Positions 8,997-16,298 of a DNA stretch of 64,000 bases are shown here, piece after piece. Position numbers and translations under genes: made by a program. Each line of letters starts with the position of its first letter. The first letter of the stretch is position 1. The DNA comes from Parvibaculum sp. (GTDB lineage: Bacteria > Pseudomonadota > Alphaproteobacteria > Parvibaculales > Parvibaculaceae): NCBI GenBank assembly GCA_030649335.1, contig JAUSLL010000119.1:38441-102440 (forward strand). Reading direction: 5' to 3'. A model generated the notes under the pieces. That model did not search any database and had not been told where the DNA came from. It saw only the letters and a program-made list of their open reading frames with translations.

Positions 8997-9862
8997 TCCC
9001 TCATTCATTTGACTATATGCGTCCTCAGACTCTGAATGACGCGCTCAAAGAAATCGAGAATCTGACGCCGCAAACCGAAGTGGCGATTTTGGCTGGCGGC
9101 CAGAGCTTGCTATCGGCGCTGAAGCAGCGTCGCATCAATCCAAATTTAATCGTGGACCTTGGCGCAATTTCAGATCTGAGCACGACGCGCGAAGTGTCAG
9201 ACGGTCTGGAGGTCGGAGCGATGGTGCGGCAGGTGGAATTTGTCGGACATCGTTTTGTCAGCGCGCATGCCCCGATATTTCAGGATGTCGCCGCCGCTGC
9301 CGGTGATCCCATGATCCGTCGAAATGGCACTTTGGTTGGCGCGTTTTGTGAGGTTGACCCGCGCGGCGATTGGGTCGCTGCGGGTCTGGTGCACGATGCA
9401 GTGCTGGAAATTTCAAGTCTCTCGGAGACACGTCGCGAGCCACTGGAATCTTTCGCGGGCAAACCAAAAGAGAGCCGCCTTAAGAGCAACGAGCTTGTTA
9501 CCAAATGCATCCTGAACGCCGCGCCTGAGAATTCAATATCTGCCTACAGAAAATGTAAGCACAACGCGGTCGGATGGAGCATCGCCGGTGTCGCGGTGGT
9601 GCTTGAGCTGGACAAAGAACGAAAATGCAGGGCGATCAAGCTTGCTGTCGCCGGTGCCACGACCTTCCCTCAACGGTTGAGAGCGCTCGAGCTTGAGCTG
9701 CAAGGTGTCGATCTGTCCGATGAAGACAATCTGGATCAACTTATACGCCCCCATCTGGCCGCGTTGGAATTTTTTGGCGATAGCTACGCTTCCGCCGGCT
9801 ACCGCGAAAAACGTCTGGCTATTCAAATCCGCCGAACACTGGCGGAACTCTCCAAAAGCTAA
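8993..9862 (+). CDS. Molybdenum hydroxylase FAD subunit (CoxM-like)
   Basis: 289 residues. The FAD motif AGGQSLL is near residue 35. A second family motif near residue 105 is present in altered form (GTLVGAFCEVDPRGD instead of TIGGNxxxxDPxxD). Start ATG overlaps the large-subunit stop (ATGA), so all three subunits are translationally coupled. The order S-L-M differs from the cox operon order M-S-L. It accepts electrons from the iron-sulfur subunit and passes them to NAD or another acceptor. Confidence 0.9.
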   Translation: MIPHSFDYMRPQTLNDALKEIENLTPQTEVAILAGGQSLLSALKQRRINPNLIVDLGAISDLSTTREVSDGLEVGAMVRQVEFVGHRFVSAHAPIFQDVAAAAGDPMIRRNGTLVGAFCEVDPRGDWVAAGLVHDAVLEISSLSETRREPLESFAGKPKESRLKSNELVTKCILNAAPENSISAYRKCKHNAVGWSIAGVAVVLELDKERKCRAIKLAVAGATTFPQRLRALELELQGVDLSDEDNLDQLIRPHLAALEFFGDSYASAGYREKRLAIQIRRTLAELSKS

Positions 9863-9895
9863 TCATACAGTCTGCTGAAGCTCCGCTGCGGGAAA

Positions 9896-10714
9896 ATGAA
9901 AATGACCGAAACGATAGTCGAAAGAGAACACAACCGTGACGTCGCCATTTTGACGATGGTTTACCGACCTCACAATCTGCTTGGGCCAAAGTTGATGAGT
10001 GCGCTGAGCCGCGAGATCAAAGCGGCACAGGAAGCGGGCGCGCGCGCCATCGTCTTGCGAAGCGGCTTGCGCCATTTTTCGGCGGGTGCGGACCTGGACA
10101 TTTTCGTCTCTGCGATCAGCAAACGCGAGGGTGATAAAGAACCTGCAAGCCAGCCGGTTAAAGAGAGAGAATATACACCGACAGTTGAGTTTCTTCGCCG
10201 GTTCGAACTTCTGCCGATCCCGATCATTGCCAGTATCCACGGGGTCTGTCTCGGTGGTGGATTGGAGCTGGCCTTGGCCTGCGATTATGTCATCGCCGCC
10301 TCTTCGGCGAAAATCGGTTCCGTCGAAGCTTCATTGGGGTTGCACCCGCTCATGGGCGGGATACAGCGCCAAGTGCAGCGCATTGGCGTGGCGCGCGCAA
10401 AAGAAATGTCGATGCTGGCCCGTCGTTATGACGCCGAGACCCTAGCACGGTGGGGGCTCATCAATCTTGCGGTTCCCGACGACAATCTCCAGGCGGTCAC
10501 CATGAGTTTAGCCGAGGAGTTCGCGAGTGGCCCGACAGTGGCACACGCCGCCACAAAACGGCTTGCCTACATCGCCGCAAACGAAGGTGTATTGGCGGCC
10601 GACGTCGCCATGGAAGAGATCCAGAAACCTGTCTGGGCCTCGGAAGACCTCAAGATAGGCTTAGGTTCGTTCCAGAAGAACGGTCCTGGCCTCGCCAAGT
10701 TCAAGGGGAACTAG
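9896..10714 (+). CDS. Enoyl-CoA hydratase/isomerase family protein
   Basis: 272 residues of crotonase fold. The oxyanion-hole region GGGLELAL (about residue 122) and SVEASLGLHP (about residue 142) keep both catalytic Glu of hydratases. The segment SAGADLDIF matches the CoA-binding loop. The superfamily also includes diketone hydrolases and isomerases, so hydration of a CoA ester is likely but not certain. It lies 33 bases after the FAD subunit and two bases before the CoA-transferase, inside one operon. Confidence 0.88.
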   Translation: MKMTETIVEREHNRDVAILTMVYRPHNLLGPKLMSALSREIKAAQEAGARAIVLRSGLRHFSAGADLDIFVSAISKREGDKEPASQPVKEREYTPTVEFLRRFELLPIPIIASIHGVCLGGGLELALACDYVIAASSAKIGSVEASLGLHPLMGGIQRQVQRIGVARAKEMSMLARRYDAETLARWGLINLAVPDDNLQAVTMSLAEEFASGPTVAHAATKRLAYIAANEGVLAADVAMEEIQKPVWASEDLKIGLGSFQKNGPGLAKFKGN

Positions 10715-10716
10715 AC

Positions 10717-11940
10717 ATGCCCGGACCCCTGCACGGATTGAAAGTTATCGATTTCTCCCGAGTGCTCGCGGGCCCCTTATGCGCACGCACCTTGCTGGAC
10801 CTCGGTGCGGATGTTTTGAAGGTAGAACCGCCGCGCCCGGATGTTTCCCGTTTCTCACCACCCTCCAACGGTGAAATCTCTGGTTATTACGCCCAGCAGA
10901 ATGCCGGCAAACGAAATGTCAGCATTGATCTGAACAAACCCGGCGCACGTGAACTGGTCCTCCGCTTTTGTGAAGACGCAGATATCATTGTCGAGAATTT
11001 TCGAGCGGGCGCACTCGGTTTCTTCGGATTGGGATATGAGGAGATTGCGAAGGTCAATCCACGTGTGATCTACGCGTCCATCACCGGATACGGCCAAAAA
11101 GGTCCGTGGCAGGGCCGAATGGCATATGCGCCGACAGTTCAGGCCGAGACAGGATTTACGCAAAATAGCCACTCGCACTATGGCGCGGAGACTGCATGGC
11201 AAACCGACAGTCTGTCCCACGCAGATGTGTATTCAGGCCTGCAGGCGACGATCGCGCTACTTGCCGCTCTTCACGAGAGAGAGAAAACCGGCAAGGGGCA
11301 ATATATCGACGTCGCAATGGCCGCCACATTGATCGCGATCAATGAAAAAGCGCATCTCGAATTGAATGATATTGATTTGGGAGACGAGCCGGGGGTTCTC
11401 GGGGCGACCGATTGTCCTTTTTTCAGAGGACCGGATGATGAACTTTTCACGGTGGCAACAAGCCTGGTAAGCAGCCTTACCTTCCGCCAATATCTTGCTG
11501 CTATGCACCGGCCAGACTTGGCCAAGGACGAGCGGTTTTCGTCGGCGTCAGCGCGACGCACAAATTTCGACGCACTTCATCGGATCATTCAGGACTGGAT
11601 GTTGTCTTTTGCCGATATGAAGTCGCTTGAGGCGCAACTGGACGAGTCAAAAATTGCGATGGGTGAAGTAAAGTCCCTTCGTGATCTTCGGGAAAGCGAA
11701 TGGGCGGAGTATTGGGGCGCGGTTCAAGTCGTATCGGATCGCAACGGCGGCGAGATCAAGTTGCCGGGACGCCCGTGGAAGTTTTCCAGAAGCGAGTTGG
11801 AGCCGATCGGCGATCCGGCGCTGCAAGGCGAGCATAATTACGATGTGTTTGCCGAATTGGGTTTCTCCGCAAAAGAAATTGAAGACTATCACGCGACCGG
11901 CGTGCTTGTCGGCCGTGTGAGCGCGTCGCGGTCGGTTTGA
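10717..11940 (+). CDS. CaiB/BaiF-family CoA-transferase
   Basis: 407 residues from MPGPLHGLKVIDFSRVLAGP; a longer upstream reading runs back into the hydratase gene and is rejected. The N-terminal pattern (LxVIDFSRVLAGPxxxxxLxDLGADVLKVEPP) and the ITGYGQKGP segment are typical of class III CoA-transferases. The catalytic Asp lies in HADVYSGLQ (about residue 169). It would move CoA to a carboxylic acid, activating the pathway substrate for the neighbouring hydratase. Its stop overlaps the next start (TGATG). Confidence 0.9.
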   Translation: MPGPLHGLKVIDFSRVLAGPLCARTLLDLGADVLKVEPPRPDVSRFSPPSNGEISGYYAQQNAGKRNVSIDLNKPGARELVLRFCEDADIIVENFRAGALGFFGLGYEEIAKVNPRVIYASITGYGQKGPWQGRMAYAPTVQAETGFTQNSHSHYGAETAWQTDSLSHADVYSGLQATIALLAALHEREKTGKGQYIDVAMAATLIAINEKAHLELNDIDLGDEPGVLGATDCPFFRGPDDELFTVATSLVSSLTFRQYLAAMHRPDLAKDERFSSASARRTNFDALHRIIQDWMLSFADMKSLEAQLDESKIAMGEVKSLRDLRESEWAEYWGAVQVVSDRNGGEIKLPGRPWKFSRSELEPIGDPALQGEHNYDVFAELGFSAKEIEDYHATGVLVGRVSASRSV

Positions 11941-13190
11941 TGAGCGAACCAAAAAACAAATTGGCTTCGTGGGTCCCCGGCGCTGACGGTTCAGGATTTT
12001 CTCTGTCGAACCTTTGTTACGGTGTCGCAAAGGTTGGAGACGGAAGCTCGGTCGTCGTTGCGATCGGTCCCTATGCCCTCAATCTCGGCTCATGCGCCAC
12101 CGCGGGCCTGTTGGACGCCATAGATATCTCCCAGAATGTCTGGAGCAGTCCTTCGCTAAACATGTTTCTCGGTCTGGACCGGTCAAAGCATGCGGCCGTG
12201 AGGGTGCGATTGAGAGACCTCCTGTCAGATGCGGTTTGGCGGGAAGCCGTGGAACCTTATTTGACACGGGTGGATCAACTCACACTCATGCCGCCGGTCA
12301 AGCCGGGCGATTTCGTCGATTTTTATGCCAGCCTGCATCACGCGAAACGGTCGATGAAAGCCTTTGGCGCGACGGACGGACCAGGTGAGAACTGGTACGC
12401 CATGCCAATTGGCTATCACAGCCGGACCGGAACGATTGTCGGCAGCGGCGCACAAATTCGCCGACCGCGCGGGCAGGTTGCGAAGAAGACGGGTGCCATC
12501 CTCTCCAAAACACAGTCTTTGGATTTTGAAGTTGAAATCGGATTTGTCATCTGTGGTTCGAAGGAATTGGGAGATTCTGTCTCGGTCGGAGAGTTTGCCG
12601 GGAACGTGTTTGGTCTCGTGCTGCTGAATGACTGGAGCGCCCGTGACATTCAAGCATGGGAGGGAAAGCCGCTCGGTCCCCTGCTGGGTAAATCATTTGC
12701 GACGCAGATTGGATCATGGGTGGTGCCACTAGAGGCGCTCGACGCCGCGCGACACTCAACACCGGCCCAGCACTCGGCATTGGAATATTTGAGGCATGAC
12801 GAGGATTGGGGTTTTGATATTCGTCTCACAGTCGGTCTTCAAACATCCGACATGGTGAGCAAGGCGCAACCACCCGCCATGATCACGGACACCAATATGA
12901 AGCACATGCATTGGAGCGGCGCACAGATGCTGGCCCATATGACAGTCAATGGTGCTTCCGTCAGACCGGGTGATTTATTCGGGTCGGGAACAGTGTCGGG
13001 TCCCGAATTGGAAAGTGCGGGATGTCTTTTGGAGCGCACAAACGCGGGGCGCGATCCGATCGCCCTGTCCAATGGCGAAGTGAGAGGTTGGGTAGAGGAT
13101 GGGGATCGCCTGATCATCGAAGGTCGCGCGTTTGCGTCCAACGGCGACCATGTGAGTTTAGGTCAGCTTTGGGGGGAGGTTTGTGAATGA
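11940..13190 (+). CDS. Fumarylacetoacetase-type hydrolase
   Basis: 416 residues, the length of full fumarylacetoacetases and not of short FAH-domain proteins. It has the N-terminal domain and then the family blocks DFYASLHHA, GYHSRTGTIV, LNDWSARDIQAWE, PLGPLLGKSF and HMTVNGASVRPGD. The enzyme would hydrolyse a C-C bond next to a ketone, as in fumarylacetoacetate to fumarate and acetoacetate. No homogentisate dioxygenase or maleylacetoacetate isomerase is in the window, so the true substrate may be another diketo acid made by this operon. ATG overlaps the upstream stop (TGATG); its own end overlaps the next gene. Confidence 0.85.
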   Translation: MSEPKNKLASWVPGADGSGFSLSNLCYGVAKVGDGSSVVVAIGPYALNLGSCATAGLLDAIDISQNVWSSPSLNMFLGLDRSKHAAVRVRLRDLLSDAVWREAVEPYLTRVDQLTLMPPVKPGDFVDFYASLHHAKRSMKAFGATDGPGENWYAMPIGYHSRTGTIVGSGAQIRRPRGQVAKKTGAILSKTQSLDFEVEIGFVICGSKELGDSVSVGEFAGNVFGLVLLNDWSARDIQAWEGKPLGPLLGKSFATQIGSWVVPLEALDAARHSTPAQHSALEYLRHDEDWGFDIRLTVGLQTSDMVSKAQPPAMITDTNMKHMHWSGAQMLAHMTVNGASVRPGDLFGSGTVSGPELESAGCLLERTNAGRDPIALSNGEVRGWVEDGDRLIIEGRAFASNGDHVSLGQLWGEVCE

Positions 13191-13924
13191 ATGACTTATT
13201 GGACATGGCCGTCGAAGCGCATGGCGGCATAGATCGCTGGGATCGCGCCCGATCGCTTACCGTGGATGCACAGATAAGTGGTTCGCTGTTTGAATTGAAA
13301 GGTCAGCCTGACATCTTCAAGCAGGTGGAAGTGGAGATCAGTTGCACGGACCCCTATACCGTCTACAGGTCCTTGGGCGGTGCCAAAGAGAGGCATGGCT
13401 CGTTTGAACCCGGGCGTGTCGCAATTTTTCATGGCGAAGAGCTACAGGAAGAATTGATCAATCCCCGTGCCGCTCTTCATGCTTTGTCGCTTGCGGAGCC
13501 GTGGCAAGAACTGCATGCGCTGTATTTTGGGGGTTATGCAATATGGCATTATCTCGCCGCTCCCTTTGTGTTTACTCGTCAGGGATTTCAGGCCGAAGAG
13601 ATTGCCCCTTGGAATGAAGGCGACGAGATCTGGCGTCGCCTTGAAGTCACCTTTCCTAAAAGCGTTCCTTCAAACTGCCCCACTCAAACTTACCATTTCG
13701 ATCAAAATGGTTTGCTGAGGCGAATGGACTATCACGTCGAAATTCTGAACGTCGAAATCCCGGTGGCTCACTATTGCGACGACCACAGATCCGTAGATGG
13801 AATTATCGTGCCGCACCGTCGGCGCGCGGTGCCCCGGCGCAACGACGGAACCGCTGATTTTGGCGCTCTGTATGTTGGAATTGATCTGCAGAATGTCGTA
13901 ATTCAAACCGCTTTCTCCTTGTAA
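13187..13924 (+). CDS. Conserved protein of unknown function
   Basis: 245 residues with no signal peptide and no recognised catalytic motif. It starts MNDLLDMAVEAHGGIDRWDRA, a pattern seen at the start of many uncharacterised proteins with a LolA-like fold, and contains an aromatic-rich centre (YFGGYAIWHYLAAPF, about residue 115-130) followed by WRRLEVTFP. A lipid- or substrate-binding role is possible but not shown. It overlaps the fumarylacetoacetase homologue by four bases, so it belongs to the operon. Confidence 0.75.
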   Translation: MNDLLDMAVEAHGGIDRWDRARSLTVDAQISGSLFELKGQPDIFKQVEVEISCTDPYTVYRSLGGAKERHGSFEPGRVAIFHGEELQEELINPRAALHALSLAEPWQELHALYFGGYAIWHYLAAPFVFTRQGFQAEEIAPWNEGDEIWRRLEVTFPKSVPSNCPTQTYHFDQNGLLRRMDYHVEILNVEIPVAHYCDDHRSVDGIIVPHRRRAVPRRNDGTADFGALYVGIDLQNVVIQTAFSL

Positions 13925-13944
13925 CGCCGATAGTCTCCCCTCAT

Positions 13945-13968
13945 ATTACCTTGATATGTCAAGGTAAT
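13945..13968. promoter_or_regulatory. Inverted repeat before the alpha/beta hydrolase gene
   Basis: Perfect 10-bp arms ATTACCTTGA / TCAAGGTAAT around TATG. The right arm ends six bases before the ATG at 13975 and overlaps the likely ribosome site, so it could be an operator or an mRNA hairpin that limits translation. It falls in the only sizeable gap of the operon. Confidence 0.6.
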
Positions 13969-13974
13969 GGAAAC

Positions 13975-14718
13975 ATGCAAAGAGAAACCGCGCGTTGTAA
14001 CGGTATCGACATCGTCTATGACGGTCTTGGTCGGGGCCAGTCGGCGTTACTGCTCCACGCCGGTGGAGAGCGAAGGCGTGTCTGGTATCCGGTGATGGAA
14101 TATCTCGACAAGAAGGGATTGCGCAGTATCGCATGCGACCAGCGAGGCCATGGCGACAGCGGCGGAACCACGGCGGATGGCGTCATCGCCTTTGCAGCGG
14201 ATACGGCATTGATGGTGGCGCACCTGCGCGGGTGTCCTGTCATTGTCGGCGCGTCACTCGGCGGATTTGCCGCAATGCTCGCACTCGCGGATTTGAAACT
14301 TCAATCCGATGTCGCCGGATTAATATTGGTTGATGTAATCCCGGATCCAGATCCGTCACGCGTCTGCACATATCTCGCGGGCGAGGAACGACAAGCATTG
14401 GGCCGCTCGCCGCTGGTTTCCGATATTCTGGACAGAGCGGAACAATTTCTGGGGGCCACCGCAAGCCTTCATATCCCTGTTCTGCTGGTGCGTTCCGGAA
14501 AAGGCAGTGCAATCACAGATGAAGAAGTCGCCAGACTGAGCATGCTCGTCCCACAACTTCAAACGACCATTGTCGAAAATGCGGGGCATTTGATTGCCCG
14601 CGATGCCCCGACTGAGTTGGCAGAATTAATCGCAGAATTTATGCAAAGCGACAAAGTGCGGGCGCGCCATATTCAATGGATTGGCAAGTATGCTCATCCG
14701 ATTCAGGCGAAGAGCTAA
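13975..14718 (+). CDS. Alpha/beta hydrolase
   Basis: 247 residues from MQRETARCNG; the TTG eight codons upstream lies in the inverted repeat and is unlikely. Standard alpha/beta-hydrolase features are present: oxyanion region LLLHAGGERR, the strand-4 motif ACDQRGHGDSGG, the nucleophile elbow GASLGG (Ser about residue 94) and the catalytic His in ENAGHLIARD near residue 205. It may cleave an ester, lactone or C-C bond in the hydroxylase pathway. Its stop codon overlaps the convergent TetR gene by four bases. Confidence 0.85.
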   Translation: MQRETARCNGIDIVYDGLGRGQSALLLHAGGERRRVWYPVMEYLDKKGLRSIACDQRGHGDSGGTTADGVIAFAADTALMVAHLRGCPVIVGASLGGFAAMLALADLKLQSDVAGLILVDVIPDPDPSRVCTYLAGEERQALGRSPLVSDILDRAEQFLGATASLHIPVLLVRSGKGSAITDEEVARLSMLVPQLQTTIVENAGHLIARDAPTELAELIAEFMQSDKVRARHIQWIGKYAHPIQAKS

Positions 14719-15311
14719 GTATTTTTGCTCGCAGATATAGCGGCCGCCGCCTCTTTGAGGGCGCCTTTAAGGCCCGTCTCCAGTATCTCGCTCCTGAGCT
14801 TGTGGTTTGCGGGGACAGCCCGCGCGAGCCCGATCGTGCCTGTCATTTTCGTCAGTAGCGTAATGGCCAATTGACGCCGCGTTCGTGGCGCTCTCATGCC
14901 TTCCGATTGCAGCCGCTTCTCAAGGGATACGATCATTGCCTCAATTCCATCTGCAAATATGGACTTAAGTTCGGGAGACGCTCTGGCTGCGTCACTTGAC
15001 AACGCAGCCGCAGGACATCCTTCATCTGGTCGGTCAATGTGAAGGTCACTGATATACAGACGCAAGTGACCTTCTAGGTCTTCTGCCTTCGCCATAGCGG
15101 TGGCTCGTTTCTGAAAGGCGTTGACGGTGGCAGCGCGGGCGAGGGTTTCTTTGGAGTTAAAGTGGTTATAAAAGCCGCCATGTGTGAACCCCGCCGCCTG
15201 CATAAGTTCCGCGACAGCGATCCCGTCGTACCCTTTTTCGAGAAAGAGTTTGGTCGCCGTGTTGAGTACTTGCGCGCGATTTTCCTCTGCCTGCTCTTTA
15301 GTAATTCGCAA
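14715..15311 (-). CDS. TetR/AcrR-family transcriptional regulator
   Basis: 198 residues from a TTG start, chosen because an AAGGGA ribosome site lies seven bases before it and the family N-terminus (RITKEQAEENRAQVLNTA) begins there. A longer reading to 15398 adds an unlikely tail and covers the promoter. The helix-turn-helix is at about residues 25-60 (VAELMQAAGFTHGGFYNHFNSKETL). The C-terminal part binds an unknown ligand. It converges on the hydroxylase operon and is the nearest candidate to bind the palindromes at 6011, 13945 or its own promoter. Confidence 0.88.
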   Translation of the reverse strand: MRITKEQAEENRAQVLNTATKLFLEKGYDGIAVAELMQAAGFTHGGFYNHFNSKETLARAATVNAFQKRATAMAKAEDLEGHLRLYISDLHIDRPDEGCPAAALSSDAARASPELKSIFADGIEAMIVSLEKRLQSEGMRAPRTRRQLAITLLTKMTGTIGLARAVPANHKLRSEILETGLKGALKEAAAAISASKNT

Positions 15312-15343
15312 TGCTTTGTCCCTTCGCAAGTCCTGTTGTCTAC

Positions 15344-15353
15344 TATACGTATA
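15344..15353. promoter_or_regulatory. Candidate operator upstream of tetR
   Basis: TATACGTATA is a perfect 10-bp palindrome 33 bases upstream of the TTG start, inside the presumed promoter of the TetR gene. Autoregulation through such a site is common in the family. It is short and may be chance. Confidence 0.35.
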
Positions 15354-15473
15354 AGCGTCATTATAGGTTGGACTTCGCGAAAAAAACAGCAAATGCATCT
15401 TTTGGCGAGCAGAGAGGTGTTGCCCGCGAACGGACTGACGAAAGCCAGATCGTGAAGCGGTTATTAGCCAGGG

Positions 15474-15635
15474 CTACAGGGAGCCGTAGTCGCGTTCGTT
15501 GAGGTAAATAGATTCAGGCTGCCGGTCACCTGCAACGCGCTTGATTTCGACGAGTTTGGCCGATTCAAAGAATTGCCGCGCTTCCGCCGGACTTCGCCAA
15601 CGAGAGAAATGCACAATTCGATTTGCATCATATTG
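15474..15635 (-). pseudogene. 3' remnant of an ABM-like small protein
   Basis: A 53-codon minus-strand frame ends at a TAG (15474-15476) and reads IVHFSRWRSPAEARQFFESA then LVEIKRVAG, PESIYLNERDYGSL. This looks like the C-terminal half of a small dimeric alpha-beta-barrel protein (antibiotic-biosynthesis-monooxygenase type). It contains no Met and a stop (15636-15638) lies directly before it, so the 5' half is lost. Family assignment is from pattern only. Confidence 0.5.
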
Positions 15636-16240
15636 TTAGGCGCTACCGTCTATGAAACGAAATTAATTTCGACGGGAAAATTGAAACTGGGCTTATGCGA
15701 GCTGTTGTTCGACATTTTTCTTAGAAAGGTAATTTGCAAACTCGCCAGGCAAAGATCACGATTCATTTCATATAGAAGACGATATTCGTCGTTACTAAAA
15801 TTCCTAGTTGACGATAGGAATTCTCCATACCTGATCTACCGAGTTCATAAAATCCATTATCAGTCGGCTAAACCCAAATCAAAGATCAAAAAAAGTAGGT
15901 ATCGCATTTTGCCAAATTGATTCTCGGAAAGTATGTTCCGTGCGGTAACTCTGCAAGCTGTTGCTTTGCGTTCAGCTTAGTATGGATACTTTTAAACTTA
16001 CCGGCGCGGCGCTGCGGTTCGAGTTTGGCCAAAAAATTCGACGTTGGTCGATGCGACGACTCCCGATTCTCTGGCATTTGGTCGTAGTATACGGCTATGC
16101 GATCAAGATCGGCTGAATGTTTAAGCCCGCCTGGCCGATCGAAAACCGCTTGGGGCATAGCCTCCCGCTCCAAGTTATGCGGACGATCTGCAAATTTTTT
16201 GGTACGGCCTGATCTGGCAGCACAGTTTCTACCCACCTAA
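15636..16240. other. AT-rich intergenic region between the two catabolic clusters
   Basis: No gene recognised. Open frames of about 115 codons on both strands have no family pattern or good ribosome site. Base composition is clearly more AT-rich than the flanking operons. It holds the inverted repeat at 15799-15822 and probably the promoter of the dioxygenase operon, although no near-consensus box was found. Confidence 0.5.
15799..15822. repeat. Perfect inverted repeat AATTCCTA-N8-TAGGAATT
   Basis: Eight-base arms around GTTGACGA. A near copy with spacer GTTATCGA and a decayed right arm occurs at 5535-5553. The pair lie upstream of the two catabolic operons at similar distances (about 500 bases from each first gene). 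They may be binding sites for a shared regulator or remains of a short repeat. Confidence 0.45.
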
Positions 16241-16267
16241 GCTTTTTCCAGAGACGCAGGAAAAAGC
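16241..16267 (+). promoter_or_regulatory. Leader hairpin before dioxygenase operon
   Basis: Perfect arms GCTTTTTCC (16241-16249) and GGAAAAAGC (16259-16267) around a 9-base loop, ending 16 bases before the GGAGG ribosome site. In RNA it would form a stem close to the start region, or in DNA it could be an operator. Confidence 0.45.
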
Positions 16268-16298
16268 GTCGAGAGATATGGGTGGAGGACTGAAATCA

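Noticed and set aside
15573..15920. 115-codon plus-strand frame
   Set aside because: AT-rich intergenic DNA, no ribosome site, composition unlike proteins, overlaps the ABM-like remnant.
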